From contig NC_083516.1 of NCBI RefSeq assembly GCF_032362555.1, forward strand, positions 4,365,001-4,429,000: DNA of 64,000 bases, in the 5' to 3' direction. The notes below the pieces were generated by a model. That model did not search any database, was not told the origin of the DNA, and was given only the letters and a program-made list of their open reading frames with translations. The DNA comes from Amyelois transitella. Lineage: Eukaryota > Arthropoda > Insecta > Lepidoptera > Pyralidae. The position numbers and the translations under genes were made by a program. Below, in pieces: positions 12,604 to 26,700 of the stretch. Within the stretch, counting starts at the first letter, position 1. The number at the start of each line of letters is the position of its first letter.

Positions 12604-15540
12604 CTGAACGCAAAAAGAATCTGGGTTTAGATTGGTCGTTTTTTATCTAAGCATTCCTAAATATTATATAATTGTTAAGCAGACCTGATTACTGACAATG
12701 TATTTTAGCTATTTTTTTATATTTATAAAGGGCTTTCATATTTTTAAAACTGTAGACTCTATCTACACCGTAAGGCATAAAGACGTGGTATGTATGTGTG
12801 TACGTATGCAATATGCAATATACCAAACATTAAGACATCTACAATGGATGTTTTCTTAATAAAGCTTTCTTCATTCATGTTGCATTTTTTAAATATTATA
12901 AATTCATAAATCAGATGTTGTAATAATTTAGGCTAGGTACTCGTACAAAATTAATCAAAAATAGGCTACATAACATATGGCAATGAAATTATTTCCTCAT
13001 TTCGATTAATTTCAAACAGATAAGTGCGGCAGTTTCATAACAAGAGCGAATTTTATTTTGAAATAATTATTTTATATAGTATCTATTAATTAACATATTT
13101 TAATTGGACTTCAAATGCACACGCATGTTTCAACGAAGAGGATTATAATCACTACGAGTTTCATTTTCAAAATAAATTCGCAAAATCAAAAACATTAAAA
13201 TAAAAATCATCAATATTACGATTAGAATAAATATAATCTTTTTGTTCATTATAATCAAATCGTTATTTCAATACAAAAAAAATATGGTTCTCCAAATACT
13301 ATAATGTAGGTATTGAAACTGAACCAAATCCAACTGGTTACAAACTAGTATTTATAAAAAAGGTAATTTATTTTTAGCTTTCATTTGTACTGTGTGAGTA
13401 CACGTTTATTTGATGAGTTATTGATCCAAGACATGAAACACTTGCTTCATGACGTAAATCACTATTTATTTTATGCCAATATTTTGCTAACCGAAAGTAT
13501 TGCTTCAGGGCTATATCAGTTCGATAGGAAAATTCCATGACATATTTCCTCTCGCATATCCTTTACTTTTTTTTTGTTATTTTGTATGGGACGATTATTA
13601 AAATTAACTGTATTTTTTTTATTTGTAAAGTTATAACTAAAATCGCTCCCGATTTTTTATTTAATTTTATATATCATATGGAATAAAATTTATTTGTATA
13701 TTAATCTTATAAATCCATACAATACTATAAGCACTAATTCTTATAAATGCTTAAGTCCTTTTGCTTTTAACGGTTTACGAAGTGCCGATACTAATGAAAA
13801 TGAAAAATTATGAAGTTTAATTTTTCGTGAAAATATAGCAACTTTTTTTTAGAAGTCCTAGGCAAAAATTAGTTAGTTATATTTGTACCACTTTTCCCAA
13901 ATTTGTAACCACCATTTATTTCAATAGTAAATTCTGTAAATTAACAAAATACGCAATAGGATCATGTCTCATCCCCACTCAAAAATTAGGGAATAGCGCA
14001 GGTAAAAGATTTCAACGACCACAAAAACTCTTTTGTATTTTTATCTTAAATCTTTTCGTAACAAGGTAGGTAATAATACTCGTAGTAATTTTTGACAGGT
14101 TTGTATACTCTCAGATAAGTTAGAAAAAACTTTTTATATGTAATTTAACAAACAGTGTTTTATTCTTGTTCTATACTTTATAATTTTTTGGCCTCAAATA
14201 GTGTGGCGAGCGAGGAAAGTTATTTACTCACATTGATTAGCTAGCTGTCAACCGAAAGAGAAAGCGTGCAAGTAGTCGATGCAGTTAAATGTCGGCCATC
14301 TTGCCACCATGGCCTGGTAGTTTTACAATAAATTATCAGACAGTGTAAAGGACATGCATTTCTAATGAGAGAAAGAGGAAATTATGGTATAAATTTTTCC
14401 TTTCATCGCTTGTCATGAACTACTCGTATTTATAGTTTACAGGATCTTTTTAAATCTATAGTCGTAAGTCGTAACATATTGTTTCAAAACTAGAACAATT
14501 TCAGGAAAATTCTAGTTCTTTCTTTTATTTTTTAGAATACTTACCAATTTATAAAAGTTAACAATACAAAGCAACTGCTTCAAGCAAATCAGGATTTCTC
14601 GATCAACTGGCTTTCACAAAACTACAATTGAAAAGTATTCACAATAGTTGCAGCGAACTTATGCAGAATTGAAGGTCTGGCGACTGTCACGTAGCAAGGC
14701 TGAAACACAACTGAGGGTTATTTCTCGACAGAGGTATTTTAAATCACCGGCACTCCCCGGTTAAACTGCTGTATCTCGCATGGTAGAAGAGGATGGTGCT
14801 ATGCACGAAAGAGAGATAGACTTGTGGGCACGCGTCCACCGCGTGTTCCACCAGACAAACACACACATACACAAGTGTTACGCATGCGTTGAAATTATCA
14901 CTGTATACATACGTCTGCTCGACGTCAGAGACTGTCCTCTTTTGAGTCCAAAGTCCACATGGGGGTGCTAAATACCAAATTAGGAAAGTTTCCTCAAACT
15001 TTACTTCACACAAGTCCCTAGGGACACCTTCTTATAAACGTGATATCAATGTTGGCAGGTTGTATGTTACGCTGACCTCTAACGACAAAAAATGTGAAAA
15101 AAAAAAACAGGAAGACATTTTATAAAAATAACCTATTACTTAGAAAAAAATAATGTCGGGTTTTTGAGTTATTTAAGTAACAATTTGGAAGTTATTCAGT
15201 ATTTATTCCAAATTCCTGATGAGTACCTAAAATACGCCAGGCAGTCAGAACAGAAAGACACAACAACGCACATATGGACGGAGCTTAACAATAGTAGGTA
15301 AAGAAAGACGAAGATATGAACCTTAAAAAAACGATAAATGCCAGTAAAATGTCGTCATCGTTCCCAAAGAAAACATCGCAGCAATACTGACTGTAGAACT
15401 AAATTTGAAAAGACAGCAAATGCATCACAGGATTAAATTAAACTGAAGAAGCTAAATTAAATCAAAGCCCTCGCTCCTTATATAGTCAGACAACATTTCA
15501 AAAGATGCATTACAGAGTTATATAGGTACATTTTTTTCAA
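12604..15540. other. Gene-poor spacer, 5' flank of the repeat-protein gene
   Basis: No coding exon was recognised. Because the first coding exon of the repeat-protein gene starts at an acceptor (12603), a 5' UTR exon and promoter should lie in this region; the GC-richer patch at 14640-15010 is a candidate but shows no decisive signal. A degenerate SINE-like tail (CTACACCGTAAGGCATAAAGACGTGGTATGTATG) lies near 12760-12800 in two pieces. Confidence 0.4.
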
Positions 15541-15542
15541 CA

Positions 15543-15797
15543 CATACATATCATCACGTCTAGGTATATCCCTTGCGAGGTAAACAGAGCCAACAGTCTT
15601 GAAAAGACTGAAAGGCCACGTTCAGCTGTTTGGCTTATTGATAAAATTGAGATTCTAATAGAGACAGGTTGCTAGCCCATCGCCTAAAAGAAGAATCCCA
15701 AGTTTATAAACCAATCCTTTAGTCGCATTTTACGACATCCGTGGGAAAGAGATGAAGTAGGCCTATTCTTTTTTCTATTGGGGAACCACACAGCACT
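15543..15797 (-). repeat. SINE-like dispersed repeat, full-length-like copy
   Basis: Member of a family found many times in this window. Read on the minus strand, it begins GTGTGGTTCCCC, passes through a GATGTCGTAAAATGCGACTA segment and a TTGGCTCTGTTTACCTCGCA segment, and ends with AAGGGATATACC, ACGTGAT and ATGTATG-like sequence. The GGTTCCC near the head resembles a polymerase III B box, but I cannot show a tRNA fold. Confidence 0.65.
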
Positions 15798-15799
15798 CT

Positions 15800-18640
15800 T
15801 TTTTTCAAAGTAGATAAAATACCTATATGTGAGTATTATTTAAATATTTATTAAAACTTGGAAAGATATAAAAAACATGATTAGAAGGTTTAACATACCT
15901 TATAAGTAAATAAAAAACCTAATAACTTTTTAACCTTATAACCGGTAGAAACCCAATGATATGTATAATAGGTACCTATTTGAAAAAAGAAGGTTTAAAA
16001 ATCTATTAAATAAAATAGCACTTGCAATTTATCAATATGTTTATGTAACCTCGTCTGTTTAGTGTAAGTACTTTAGATGTAATAAATATTCAACGAGATC
16101 ATTCCCAATCACATTCTTTTTAATCTACATATTTTCCTTACAATTTATCATCTGGGTTTCTACTGGTATTTCAATCAGTTATGTTAATACTACACAGGCA
16201 TAACTTTGGCTCCGTGTATATAAATTGGTTTTTTTTTCACATTTATGACAGGAGAATTCAAACATTAATTTTATTGTTATGAAGATTAATCTAAATGACT
16301 TTGCATGTTGAAGAATGCATTGCAAACAAATCTTCAAATAATGTACAAACAAATTTTACCTTATTATTTGTTTACTGCTTAAGATAAAAGATATCTAGAA
16401 AAATGATATCATACATTAGACTCAACATTGGTACAGATAAAACGGCAGACTTTCTTATCTTATCTTAGGATTATTTGGATGCCCCACGAGACACGGAAGT
16501 GTGAAAAATCGTCATTTTATTTCGCAGTAAATACTTAATAATCAAAATCGAACAGAATTTTACTGTATCTGGAAGTACATACTAAGTCGATAAGGATACT
16601 GATTTTATCGATAGGTACCTATTTGATACAAAAATTTAGTTTAGGTACTTCATTATCACATCATCAAAAATGAATTATGGAACATAATGTTACAATTATT
16701 AAAAGTTCACAGCGTTTTTGCTTCAGTCATAATAAAAAGTATAAAATAATTTAGTATGAATTTTTTGTATAGTGTATTACGAGTTTCTTATTCGAAATCC
16801 CTGATTTTAACATTTACATAGCCACCAGCTACCTGAATAACATATTTTAGCATCCACTTCACTATAAATTTCCACTTCACAATTACTGTAAATACGTGAA
16901 TGACTAATAAGTAACTATTGTAGGCATTTACTCACATGTCAGTGACACTTACAACTTTTTGGGAAAATTTTAAACAAATTTTGAAGATAATGGCTTCTAC
17001 TGAGTCTGTTGTTTTATTTATTTCATTTATTCTTATAATATTACGTAATGAATATTTAGTATCCTATGTTAATGCAGACTATTTTGTTAGTGCCTTCTAC
17101 AAATTTACGAGTATACACCTAACCATACTACCAACTACGTATTTTATAACACGGACTTCGTCCTTTCAATAATAGCTCACATGATTGAACAATTGACGGT
17201 CACTTGCGAAGGCAATCAAATCGAATTGTAATTGTTATTTATTACAATTTGAGACAAGATTCTCAATATGTATTTTAGCTTACTTTACTATGTATGCACC
17301 TCTGGCTCCTCTTGAGAGGTGAGGGCGCAACCGAGACTGACGCCTAAAAGGATACATAATATAATGATGTCTCTATTCCTTGCAGACAGAGCTTAGAAAG
17401 GCTAGGTATATCCACGATAAGCTGTATGGAATTGAGATTCTAAAAGTTGGAGTAACAAAGTTTATTTTTCTCTTGACTGAATCTTACAATCTGCAGGCAA
17501 ATTAAAGCAGCTGGTACACACTTGTTATTCCTTATCTGCCAGACCTTAGCAATAATAATGAATATTCTCAAAATTACAATTCGATGCTTTCAAACCAAGG
17601 TATTTTAAAGCCGGAAGAGGCGTCAAGTTACCGCCAACCAAAACTATATCGGTCAAACACGACGCCAGTTGATTGCAAACATAAACTGACACCCACTGTT
17701 TCGTTCGTGGAACTAACTGTTTTATAAACATGACTTTAAAAATGTCAAAGTTAATTCTTCTTTCTTTGAATACCTAAAAATAACTCACATAAGACGATGT
17801 ACCTATAACAAAAATAGCGTTTAAAGATTTACACAAACGTCATTTTTTGACTTCATTACCTTTTAGGTAGGTACTTAACTAAGAAAGTCTAGGCAACTTC
17901 TTCTTCTTCGTCGATTCCTCATAACTGAGAGTCATGACCACAATAAGTACCTAGTAGTAATTATGTACCATCATCTGGCCAAATTCATAATTACATCATA
18001 ATGTAAGATTATGGGCACGAAGCCAAATCTAGAGTTGTAGAAACTTTATACCGAATTTTCAGGAAGTTTCTTCTCGCATTATTCGACGTCACTGTGACAC
18101 TGTTATTGTTGTAGGACGAGTATTTTAGTTGAGCACACCAAAATCTAGTATTTTCCAGTTATGAGTTGCTAAATATACCTACCTAAGAACATAATCGCAT
18201 AGAACAATTTACATAAGTTTAATTAACGTTTTACAATAGGTAATTTACAATGAAGGGACACCAAACTTTAAAGCAGTTTTAAGTTGGTGTTTCCCTTATC
18301 GAACTTTAAAGATTTCAACTGATTATGGAACTGATATCATGCTCTCGAGAAACTTCAGAAAGGAACTAAAAACGGTAGTGATTACATTCCCTTAGGAGAC
18401 TAATATAACAAAAATGTGAATTATAATAAAACGCATTTAAAAATTTCATTTCATTTCTACTCAAATCAAGCGTTGACAAGGTCATATGATTTGGTATTCT
18501 CATGATAACTAAATTTACCTGTAAATTCGTGTGAGACGAATTAACTGCTCTCAAATCTACATTTTGATGCTAATTTATCAATCCACCTTTAACTAGATTT
18601 TAGATATTTATATTCAAATTTACTGACATGTAATTTTTTT
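15800..18640. other. Gene-poor AT-rich spacer
   Basis: No exon, RNA gene or complete transposon was recognised. A decayed SINE-like segment is visible around 17290-17460 (TCTCTATTCCTTGCAGACAGAG and TGGAATTGAGATTCTA pieces). Confidence 0.4.
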
Positions 18641-18645
18641 GTATT

Positions 18646-18907
18646 AGTGCCGTCTGGTTCCCGACACCAATACAAAAAAGAATAACCCCCTCCCTCTTTT
18701 TCCCATGGATGTCGTAAAAGGCGACTAAGGGATAAGCTTATAAAATTGCGATCCTTTTTTTTAGGCAATAAGCTAGCAACCTGTCACTATTTGGATCTCA
18801 ATTCCATCATTTAGCCGAGCAGCCGAACGTGGCCATTCAGTCTTTTCGGGACTATTGGCTCTGCCTACCCCGTAAGGGATATAGACGTGACTATATGTAT
18901 GTATGTA
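18646..18907 (+). repeat. SINE-like dispersed repeat, full-length-like copy
   Basis: Begins GTGCCGTCTGGTTCCCGACA, contains CATGGATGTCGTAAAAGGCG and GGCTCTGCCTACCCCGTAAG, and ends in an ATGTATGTATGT tail. It is the same family as the copies at 15543, 44808 and 61350. Confidence 0.7.
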
Positions 18908-19535
18908 AAATATTTCTTTGTAAATCTGGTCAATGGTTTACCACATTCAGCGGCTAGTTCTAGATCCACTCCAATTCTTCACTTACAGAGTGTTTCAGAT
19001 GTCTTCAATTAATATACCTAAATGCCTGTGTTGAAACAGACATGAAGCTTAAAGATATCTTTATCGCAGTTTTGCGAGCTTCGCATGCAGCGTAGCGGAG
19101 TAAGTCAGTGGAAGTAAATCTACTTAACATATAATCTAATAAAATAAATCAAACTGGTAAATATATATAAGATGAGGAAGTAAGAGTGGAAGAACACGAC
19201 AATAATATCTCCAAATAGGTGATGCGCCAGTACAATGTCTGACATTTTCATGGCCCTACAGTACCCAGAAGTTCGGGAAGGGCAAAATTATGGTATAACT
19301 AAAGCCTAGATGGGCAGAGCCGAGGGTTTAACTAGTACATTAAATAATTACATAAGCTTTAGAATGATTAGGAAGTTATCTCGGTAGGTAGATAGATATT
19401 AAAAGATAAATTTGGTTATAAAACGTGTGTTTACATTTTTAAAGTAATCATTGTATTGGCATTAGTTTGTCATGTATGATAGCAGTGTATTGCGCCGAAA
19501 TTCTGAACATTCATACATTGCATGCAACTAAGTCT

Positions 19536-19640
19536 ACTAATATTATAAATGCGAAATCTGTCTGTCTATCAGTTCCACTTTCACAGCTAAACCGCTGGAC
19601 GAATTCGAGTGAATTTTGAAATGCTTTTAGCCCCATACCT
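19536..19640 (+). repeat. Helitron-like terminus fragment
   Basis: Carries CTACTAATATTATAAATGCG followed by a TCTGTCTGTCTAT run and AAACCGCTGGACGAATT, a layout shared with the 5' ends of the Helitron-like copies in this window. No matching 3' CTAG hairpin end was found, so this is a fragment or a related non-autonomous family. Confidence 0.4.
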
Positions 19641-20260
19641 TATTATAAATACAACGCATTGACACACTATTAGTAGTCTTTATTCCGTACGGGATAGATA
19701 CACGTTTACCTAAATAGCTTTTAGGATTTAGATATTAATGACAATGTGTTACCTTGTCAACTAAAAGAAGAATTACAAGTTAGTGACTATGCATGAAAAG
19801 ATAAACTAGTTTAGTAACATGTGACATAAAAACTAAATTTCTGAAATTTTCTTAATCTTTACAATCTTGCAAACACGTGCGTACTTTTGTAAATTTATTT
19901 TATACTTTTGTAAAGTTATCGTGAGAAAAAAACGATAACACTGGCAAAATATTCCATTGTGTTGTAGTACCCATTCCATTGTAATCCCATTCCATTGTAA
20001 TACTCCGTCTTACCCATTCTGGCAACTACTTACATTTCAAAGGCTAGGCATGTAGGTACTTTGTCAACATTTTTTAAAATTTCATTTTCATAAAAGATGA
20101 CAAACCCATCAGAATATCTGTTTCCTTTACACTAAATTAATATACACATAATTATATTAAATTTCTGTGCACAAACAAATCTATCTAAGATCTATACTTA
20201 ACATGCCACTTAGCTACGGCGTAGCGAACGCTACACGCTACGATCAATTGTATGTACATA

Positions 20261-20906
20261 CTAGCTGTGCCCGCGACTTCGTCCGCGTGGAAGTCGGGGG
20301 GACGGTCAGGCGGTCACGCGTATTAGAAAGAACGCTGGTTCGCCGTATTAAATGTTTCGCTGCAAATTGCTTATAACGACTATATCTCAAAACCTATTCG
20401 TCTGATTTATATACTGTGAATGACAATTTTAGTCTACATGAAAAGCCGAAAGTAATAAACATATTTATTTGGATAAGGATTAATACTGAATTAAAGAAAA
20501 TTGGTTTCAAAATAACTTATGTTTATAATGAAAAAATAATCTTAAAAAATGAACATAAAAGTGGTTATTGTAAGTAAACCTTAAGAGATAGATATATGCT
20601 CTCGCGGACTTTTTTGTGGCAAAAAATGAGTACTTCACATCTTTAGTACATTGTTTTACTATATCTTTGTTGGTTTGCGCAGTGTTCGCGTGGAAAGCTC
20701 GCAGATGGCCGACTCATTCAACTTTCACCTGCATTGTTGACGTTTCCCGTAGGAAATCCGGGAAAAAATGTAGCCTATAGCCTTCCTCGATAAATAGACT
20801 ATCTAACAGTGAAAGAATTATTTAAATCGGTTCAGTAGTTTCTGAGATTAGCGCGTTTAAACAAACAAACAAAACAAACTCTTCAGCTTTATAATATTAG
20901 TATAGA
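20261..20906 (-). mobile_element. Non-autonomous Helitron-like element
   Basis: On the minus strand the element starts TCTATACTAATATTATAAAG and ends GCGGGCACAGCTAG, with a short GC-rich hairpin (CGCGGAC-GAA-GTCGCG) just before the CTAG. It is flanked by A on the 5' side and T on the 3' side and has no target duplication. A TC start, CTRR end, subterminal hairpin and insertion between A and T are the structural hallmarks of Helitrons. No Rep/helicase coding is present in its 646 bases. A sister copy lies at 30581-31118. Confidence 0.7.
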
Positions 20907-20909
20907 TGT

Positions 20910-23330
20910 ATATTGAGGTAGAGCGCCTACATGCATTTTCTCCGCCACGTTTATAAAGATATTTATAAAATACGTATCCTAATTTGCGTGAAAACGGTAT
21001 TTAAGTAACACATCAAAAATTAGTATTACCTAAATTTTTTGTAATAAAACTACATTATCAAGTTGAGAACTTGACAACTCAATAGGACATTTTGGTAAAT
21101 CAGCCGCACATTTTCATTGCTTTTTCTTTTCGTTATATTACAAAAAGACTGAAAGCATTTAAAGTCACCTCAGACACGACACGACGCCTACGTGCAAACG
21201 AACACGCAACTTGAACTTTAGTCTTTTTTTACATCTCTTGACGCAGGAATAGACCTCTTAAAATAATATTATTATTTAGAGTCTGCCATTTCCATTTTTG
21301 CTGGTTAACAAATTTCATAATATTGGTAATATTGGTTGGTATTTTTAACAAAAAATACCGGCGGTATTATTTACACATTAATAACTTACGCGCACTAGTT
21401 CGTGATCGCAGCGGATCAAAAACAAATCAATAAGCTCATGGTCTTTGACGAAGCAAGGACAATTAAATTGCCCTTGGATGAAAACTAATAGCATTAAGTA
21501 CTTAGGTACGTTAACATTAAAGGTTTTTTGCCCTTCCCTGTAAACTTAACCTTAAGAGAATTTAAACTGATCGAAGTTACGTGTTCATTAAAATTTTAAA
21601 AGAAAAATTTGCAACTGAATATCTAACCGTATTCCAAGCTAGATTAGGTTACCCTGTTAAAGGAATCATGAAGGTCATAAGCTTTGTTATCTTGATACTA
21701 GATCTTGGTCATAGAAAAATCCGCATAACTCGTCACTTATTCTACAGTATGTACTCACCAGGGATACCCATTAACAGCCATCATAACAGCTTATTGTTAC
21801 CGAAACTACGATCAGCTCTTTAAAAATATTACACCATCTCGAAATTAAAAGCGTAAAGAATATCAACCATATCATAAATATACATATTATTTTCGACTCT
21901 AAAATGACCTGGGTTATCGGCGTCTGCCTGGCTTATTCCGTGGGAAAGGTGACTACCATAAGCAGCCACAATGTGACCCCAGTATCTAAGCGATCATTTA
22001 CGTCAATGCCCCTAGAGTAAAATCATTAATTAGTCAAATAATTTCATTCATGCGTAATGGAACTGTTATAGTACGACCATACAATAATGTAATATTTAGT
22101 TTTGTCGTACTTACATAGGTCATCATCGGGATTTCTTAGCTAAATACCGTTCTCAAAAATTCTGATAATTGTTTGACATTTCTTGACCTACAATTATTTG
22201 GGTTCCTACGTAAATAAACGTAAACAATAAAAGTACTTAAGTACCTACGTCTTTTTTTTTTGATAAATACATTTCTAGATTAGTTAAAAGTCTTGAAAAC
22301 AGTTGTAATAATTAACTTTGCTATTAGCCATACCTACTTTAGAAATATTTTTGAAGATTATTTAAAATTGTTTAATTTTTAGTAGGTACTGCACCTTAAA
22401 ATGTAACTACAGACTTTGTAAAACTTTATTCTGAAAAAAGGGAAGACTTGACAGATACACGTTTTTAGATTTTTCATTAAGATATAATACCATCTACCTT
22501 TTAGAAATAATTTTGCGTTGAAAACAATTCCATTATACGTCAGTTGCCTTTTAATTAATTGGATTAGTCTACAAACAGGATCGTTTATTCAGCAGGCGTG
22601 TCGATAACGTTCCACATATCGATAACAGATCATCTATATTAAGTACTTACCTAGTTTCTCTGTATATATGAAGGTAAACAATGGCCCGATGGTTTCATAG
22701 ATAGTGGAAAATTATCTGATTTAAGTGTTCCCCTTTCATATTATTTACGATAAAAAACAACTTTATCAAAGCACGTTTATGTAACCTTTTAACTAAGTGC
22801 TATATCTACGAAATGGAATCTTCGCATGGAAGTTAAAAAATTAAATGCAAGAGATGTTATACAAAAGTATTTATTTCAATAAATATTAGTATTTAATTTT
22901 ATACTTAGGTTAAAAATGATTATTTCCTTATTCAATTAAAACAAACTGAAATATTTAAAATTTATACATAAACAAGGTCCGCACTAACCAAGTACAAACA
23001 CTGACTGGTTGAAAGAAATCCAACAACTTACCGCAATATATAAAATGAAATAAATATACCTAAGTTGACAAAAAAATTGATCTTTTGGTGACAGACTTAA
23101 TTTGTGCGACCCTTATATAATTGTATAAATATTTGTATAACGTACGGTATATATACTAACATGATAAATGAATTATATTCATATAAATCATATCCATTCT
23201 TTGAAAAATACTTTACCCTGCACTTAAGAAAAAGAAAATGACGATGATCTAGGTATTAACTATAAGCAAAAACTAACTTATATAAGACCTACGAGATAAC
23301 AAAACGTTGAAACTAATTCTAGGGCTAGCA
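20910..23330. other. Spacer and HEATR6 3' flank
   Basis: No exon recognised. Toward the right end a minus-strand AATAAA (plus TTTATT near 23337) lies about 430 bases after the HEATR6 stop and could be its polyadenylation signal. Confidence 0.4.
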
Positions 23331-23457
23331 AACTCTATTTATTTTTTCAGTTTACAAAACTGAAAATATATATGTAATATATAAATAATATAATTTTGTA
23401 AATAAGTTTTCAACATATCCGAGTGAAAAGACTTACTAAAAAGGTTGAACGGTCGTG

Positions 23458-23493
23458 TACTGAAAAGAGACAGACATATGTCCCTTTTCAGTA
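23458..23493 (-). other. Hairpin in the HEATR6 3' flank
   Basis: Fifteen-base arms (23458-23472 and 23479-23493) with one mismatch close on a six-base loop. It lies 276-311 bases after the HEATR6 stop, probably inside the 3' UTR. No function is shown by the sequence. Confidence 0.5.
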
Positions 23494-23768
23494 TGTTCAA
23501 ACTCCATAAGTAAATCAGTTTTAGATCGATTAGCTGCTTATAATATATAATCTCAGGTGAATATTTACTAAATAATATCACGCCACTTTCCCAGAGGGTT
23601 AAGCAGAGACTAAATTTTTTCAATTGCCACGATCGCTACAGCCTTTTTTGCTTCATGGGCATGAAGCTTTTATGGTCATAATTTATCAATATTTTTAAGC
23701 AAGGTCGTCGGTTTACCACTTGTCTGACCTTTCACTATTATTACGGCCCCTATTTGATCATGAATTTT

Positions 23769-26700
23769 TTACATATCCCATATGAATATATCTTGGAGCA
23801 TTGCCAACGACTGCTGTTGCGTCTGAGAGCTGGCTGTCAAATCTACCGTCACGTACTTCGCAGCTTGCAATATCTTCATGCACGAAGCATTTTCAGGAAG
23901 CAATCTGTGACATAACTGGGTGTAGAGAGATTTTGCGCATTCATAATGAAACACTAAGGGGTCTAGGATTTCAGTGAGATCCGCTGGAGTGAGGAGACAG
24001 CACATGTGGGCTAAGGTCACGCAGAGCTGAAAGAAGTTTTTTTTATAAGTGTTAATTTTAGGGCCTACGCAGACCGGGACGTCATGGCAAGGGATTTTGC
24101 CGTGAGTCAGCGCACACCGGCTGCTTAGATACCGCGGCATACCAGCATTTTACCACGGCATGCCACGGCGTGCCGCGGCATTCCAGCACTTTGCCACGGC
24201 ATGCCCCGGCATGCCCCGGGGTGCCGCGGCATGACAAAGCACGCCTCAGCGACTCCTGCTGCCTGCAGTCTTCAGTTGCGTTTGATTGAGTGTTGGTGTG
24301 CCTCAGTTTTACAATGGTAGATTGGGATTTAGTGTTGATATCGATTATTGCAGATGAAGAAGAAAGTGCACAGGCTAATAATAGGAATAGAAGAAGATTT
24401 TGGGTTGATAATTTATGGAAAGAAAGGGAATCAAAGGGTGAATTCAATAATTTATTTAATGACTTAAAATACGACGTGCAAAAATTTTATGACTATCATA
24501 GAATGGATTATGAGAAATTTCAAGCACTGTTGAATATATGTCGACCATATATCGAAAAACAGAGGACCAATTTTCGCAACCCCATTGAAGCCGATCAAAG
24601 ATTATCCTTGTGTTTGAGGTGGGCAGTTAAATGATTGTATAAGTTTAATATTTTCTTCTTTTATTTAATTAAAAAAACAATTTTTTTTGCCAAATACAAT
24701 CATGAATTGTAGACACATAATAACGATTTTTATGTTTTTGCACTGATAAATCTTCTCACTGATAATTCCTGGATCTTTATTTCTTTTTACTTAATTTAGA
24801 GTACCTACTACTTTAGATTAGTTTCGTATTCAGAAACTGCAGTTTTGTAGCCAGACCCTGAAGCAGCTTCATAGCCAGGGCCCGAGGCGGTTTCATAACC
24901 AGACCGTGAAGCAGGTTCATAGCCAGAACCTGAGGCGGTTCCAAAGCCAGACCCCGAAGCTGCTTCATAACCAGAGCCTGAGGCAGTTCCAAAGCCAGAC
25001 CCCGAAGCTGCTTCATAACCAGAGCCTGAGGCAGTTCCAAAGCCAGACCCCGAAGCTGCTTCATAACCGGAGCCTGAGGCGGTTCCAAAGTCAGACCCCG
25101 AAGCTGCTTCATAGCCAGATCTTGAGGTGGTTTCATAGCCAGATCTTGAGGTGGTTTCATAGCCAGATCCTGATACAGCTTCATAGCCCAAGCCTGCCGC
25201 GGTTCCACAGCCAGATCTTGAAGTAAAAGCGGTACGGCATGGTCGTTGATGTTGCAAATTGGTAGAGACATCTTCAGATGTTGGAGCTGGAGTTCCCTCT
25301 ATGTAGTTTAATTCGGCGTCAGTTACCATATTAAATATTTGTCTCTTTATTCGGACCTGCTCTCTTTTTGGTAGCTTTTTTACTGTGGCAGCCATTGTTT
25401 GAAAGAACGAATCAATGGCGTCCACCTCCTTTTTCGATTCAATATATTTATTTAGTATTTCAGCAGTTGTTGTAGGTTCTGGTATTATTGAGGAATGGTG
25501 TGAATCATTGGTCATTCGCGAAACTGAACGTTCATCGCTATCAACGACAGCGGATTCTGCAAAAGAAGTCTGCGTATCCTCTGAAGAGGAGTCCAAATTC
25601 GAGGTTTGTTTTCTGTGCTGAATGAATTTTTTCAAAAACTCCAGCTCTTTTTCAAACTTGATAGGGCGTCGCTTTGTGTACGGGTCACCACTCTTTGTTT
25701 TTCTGTTATTCAGAGCTTTCCTAAAATTATTACGTATATTACTCCATATTTTCTGACATTCTTCACCTAAAACAAAACATAAGCAGGTAAAATGGTATAG
25801 AATCAGAATAAGTAGGTAATGGGAAAAGGCCTTAGATAGTGACTAGGTGACTAGGTTAGCACCAGCTATGTTTATGGGATTATATTGAGCTAATTTTTTT
25901 TCTAAGTAAAAATTACCACTGGCTTTACGGTGAAGGAAAATATCGTGAGGAATTCATAATTATATATAAATAAATATATCGTATTATTTAATTGACTTTG
26001 TTTAACTGTACCCTGTCTTTCACTCTGCCTCACTTACCCCTCTTTATATTATCTTTCAGATTTTTGATCACGGGAAGTAGCTTCAAGTCTCTAGGTTACA
26101 GCTATCGTATGGGGTTTAGTACAGTGCGCTCTATAGTACATGAAACTTGCCAAGTCATTTGGAATGTCCTAAGGCCTAGTGTTATGCCAAAACCAACAAG
26201 GGAAAAATGGACGCGAATCGCGATGGAATTTGATGAAAAATGGAATTTCCCGAACTGCATCGGTGCAATAGATGGTAAACATTTTAGGATAAGGGCACCT
26301 CGCAATAGTGGAAGTCTCTACATGAACTATAAAAAGTTTTTTAGTATCGTGCTACTAGCGGTTGTGGATGCAAATTATAAATTTGTGATTGCAGATGTAG
26401 GATCATATGGACGAAATAGTGATGGAGGTATAATGCAAAACTCAATATTTGGAAAAAAATTGACTTCTAATGCCCTCGATATTCCCCCAAAAAAACGTTT
26501 ACCGAGGACAGATCTTGAGTTGCCCTATGTTTTTATAGCAGACGAGGCTTTTCCGTTAACCACAAACATTATGAGACCATTTAGTAGCGACCGATTGACA
26601 GATGAAGCAATGAAAATATACAATTATCGTTTGAGTAGAGCCAGGCGTATCGTCGAAAATGCATTTGGTATACTTCAAGAACGTTTCGAATTATGTCAAA

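Noticed and set aside
24082-24447. Minus-strand open frame of 121 codons over the Harbinger left end
   Set aside because: It overlaps the transposase exon and the GC-rich subterminal repeats, and no family feature is visible.
24906-25226. Plus-strand open frame of 106 codons with repeated HSQ.L units
   Set aside because: It is the antisense reading of the MADF protein's stop-free minisatellite.
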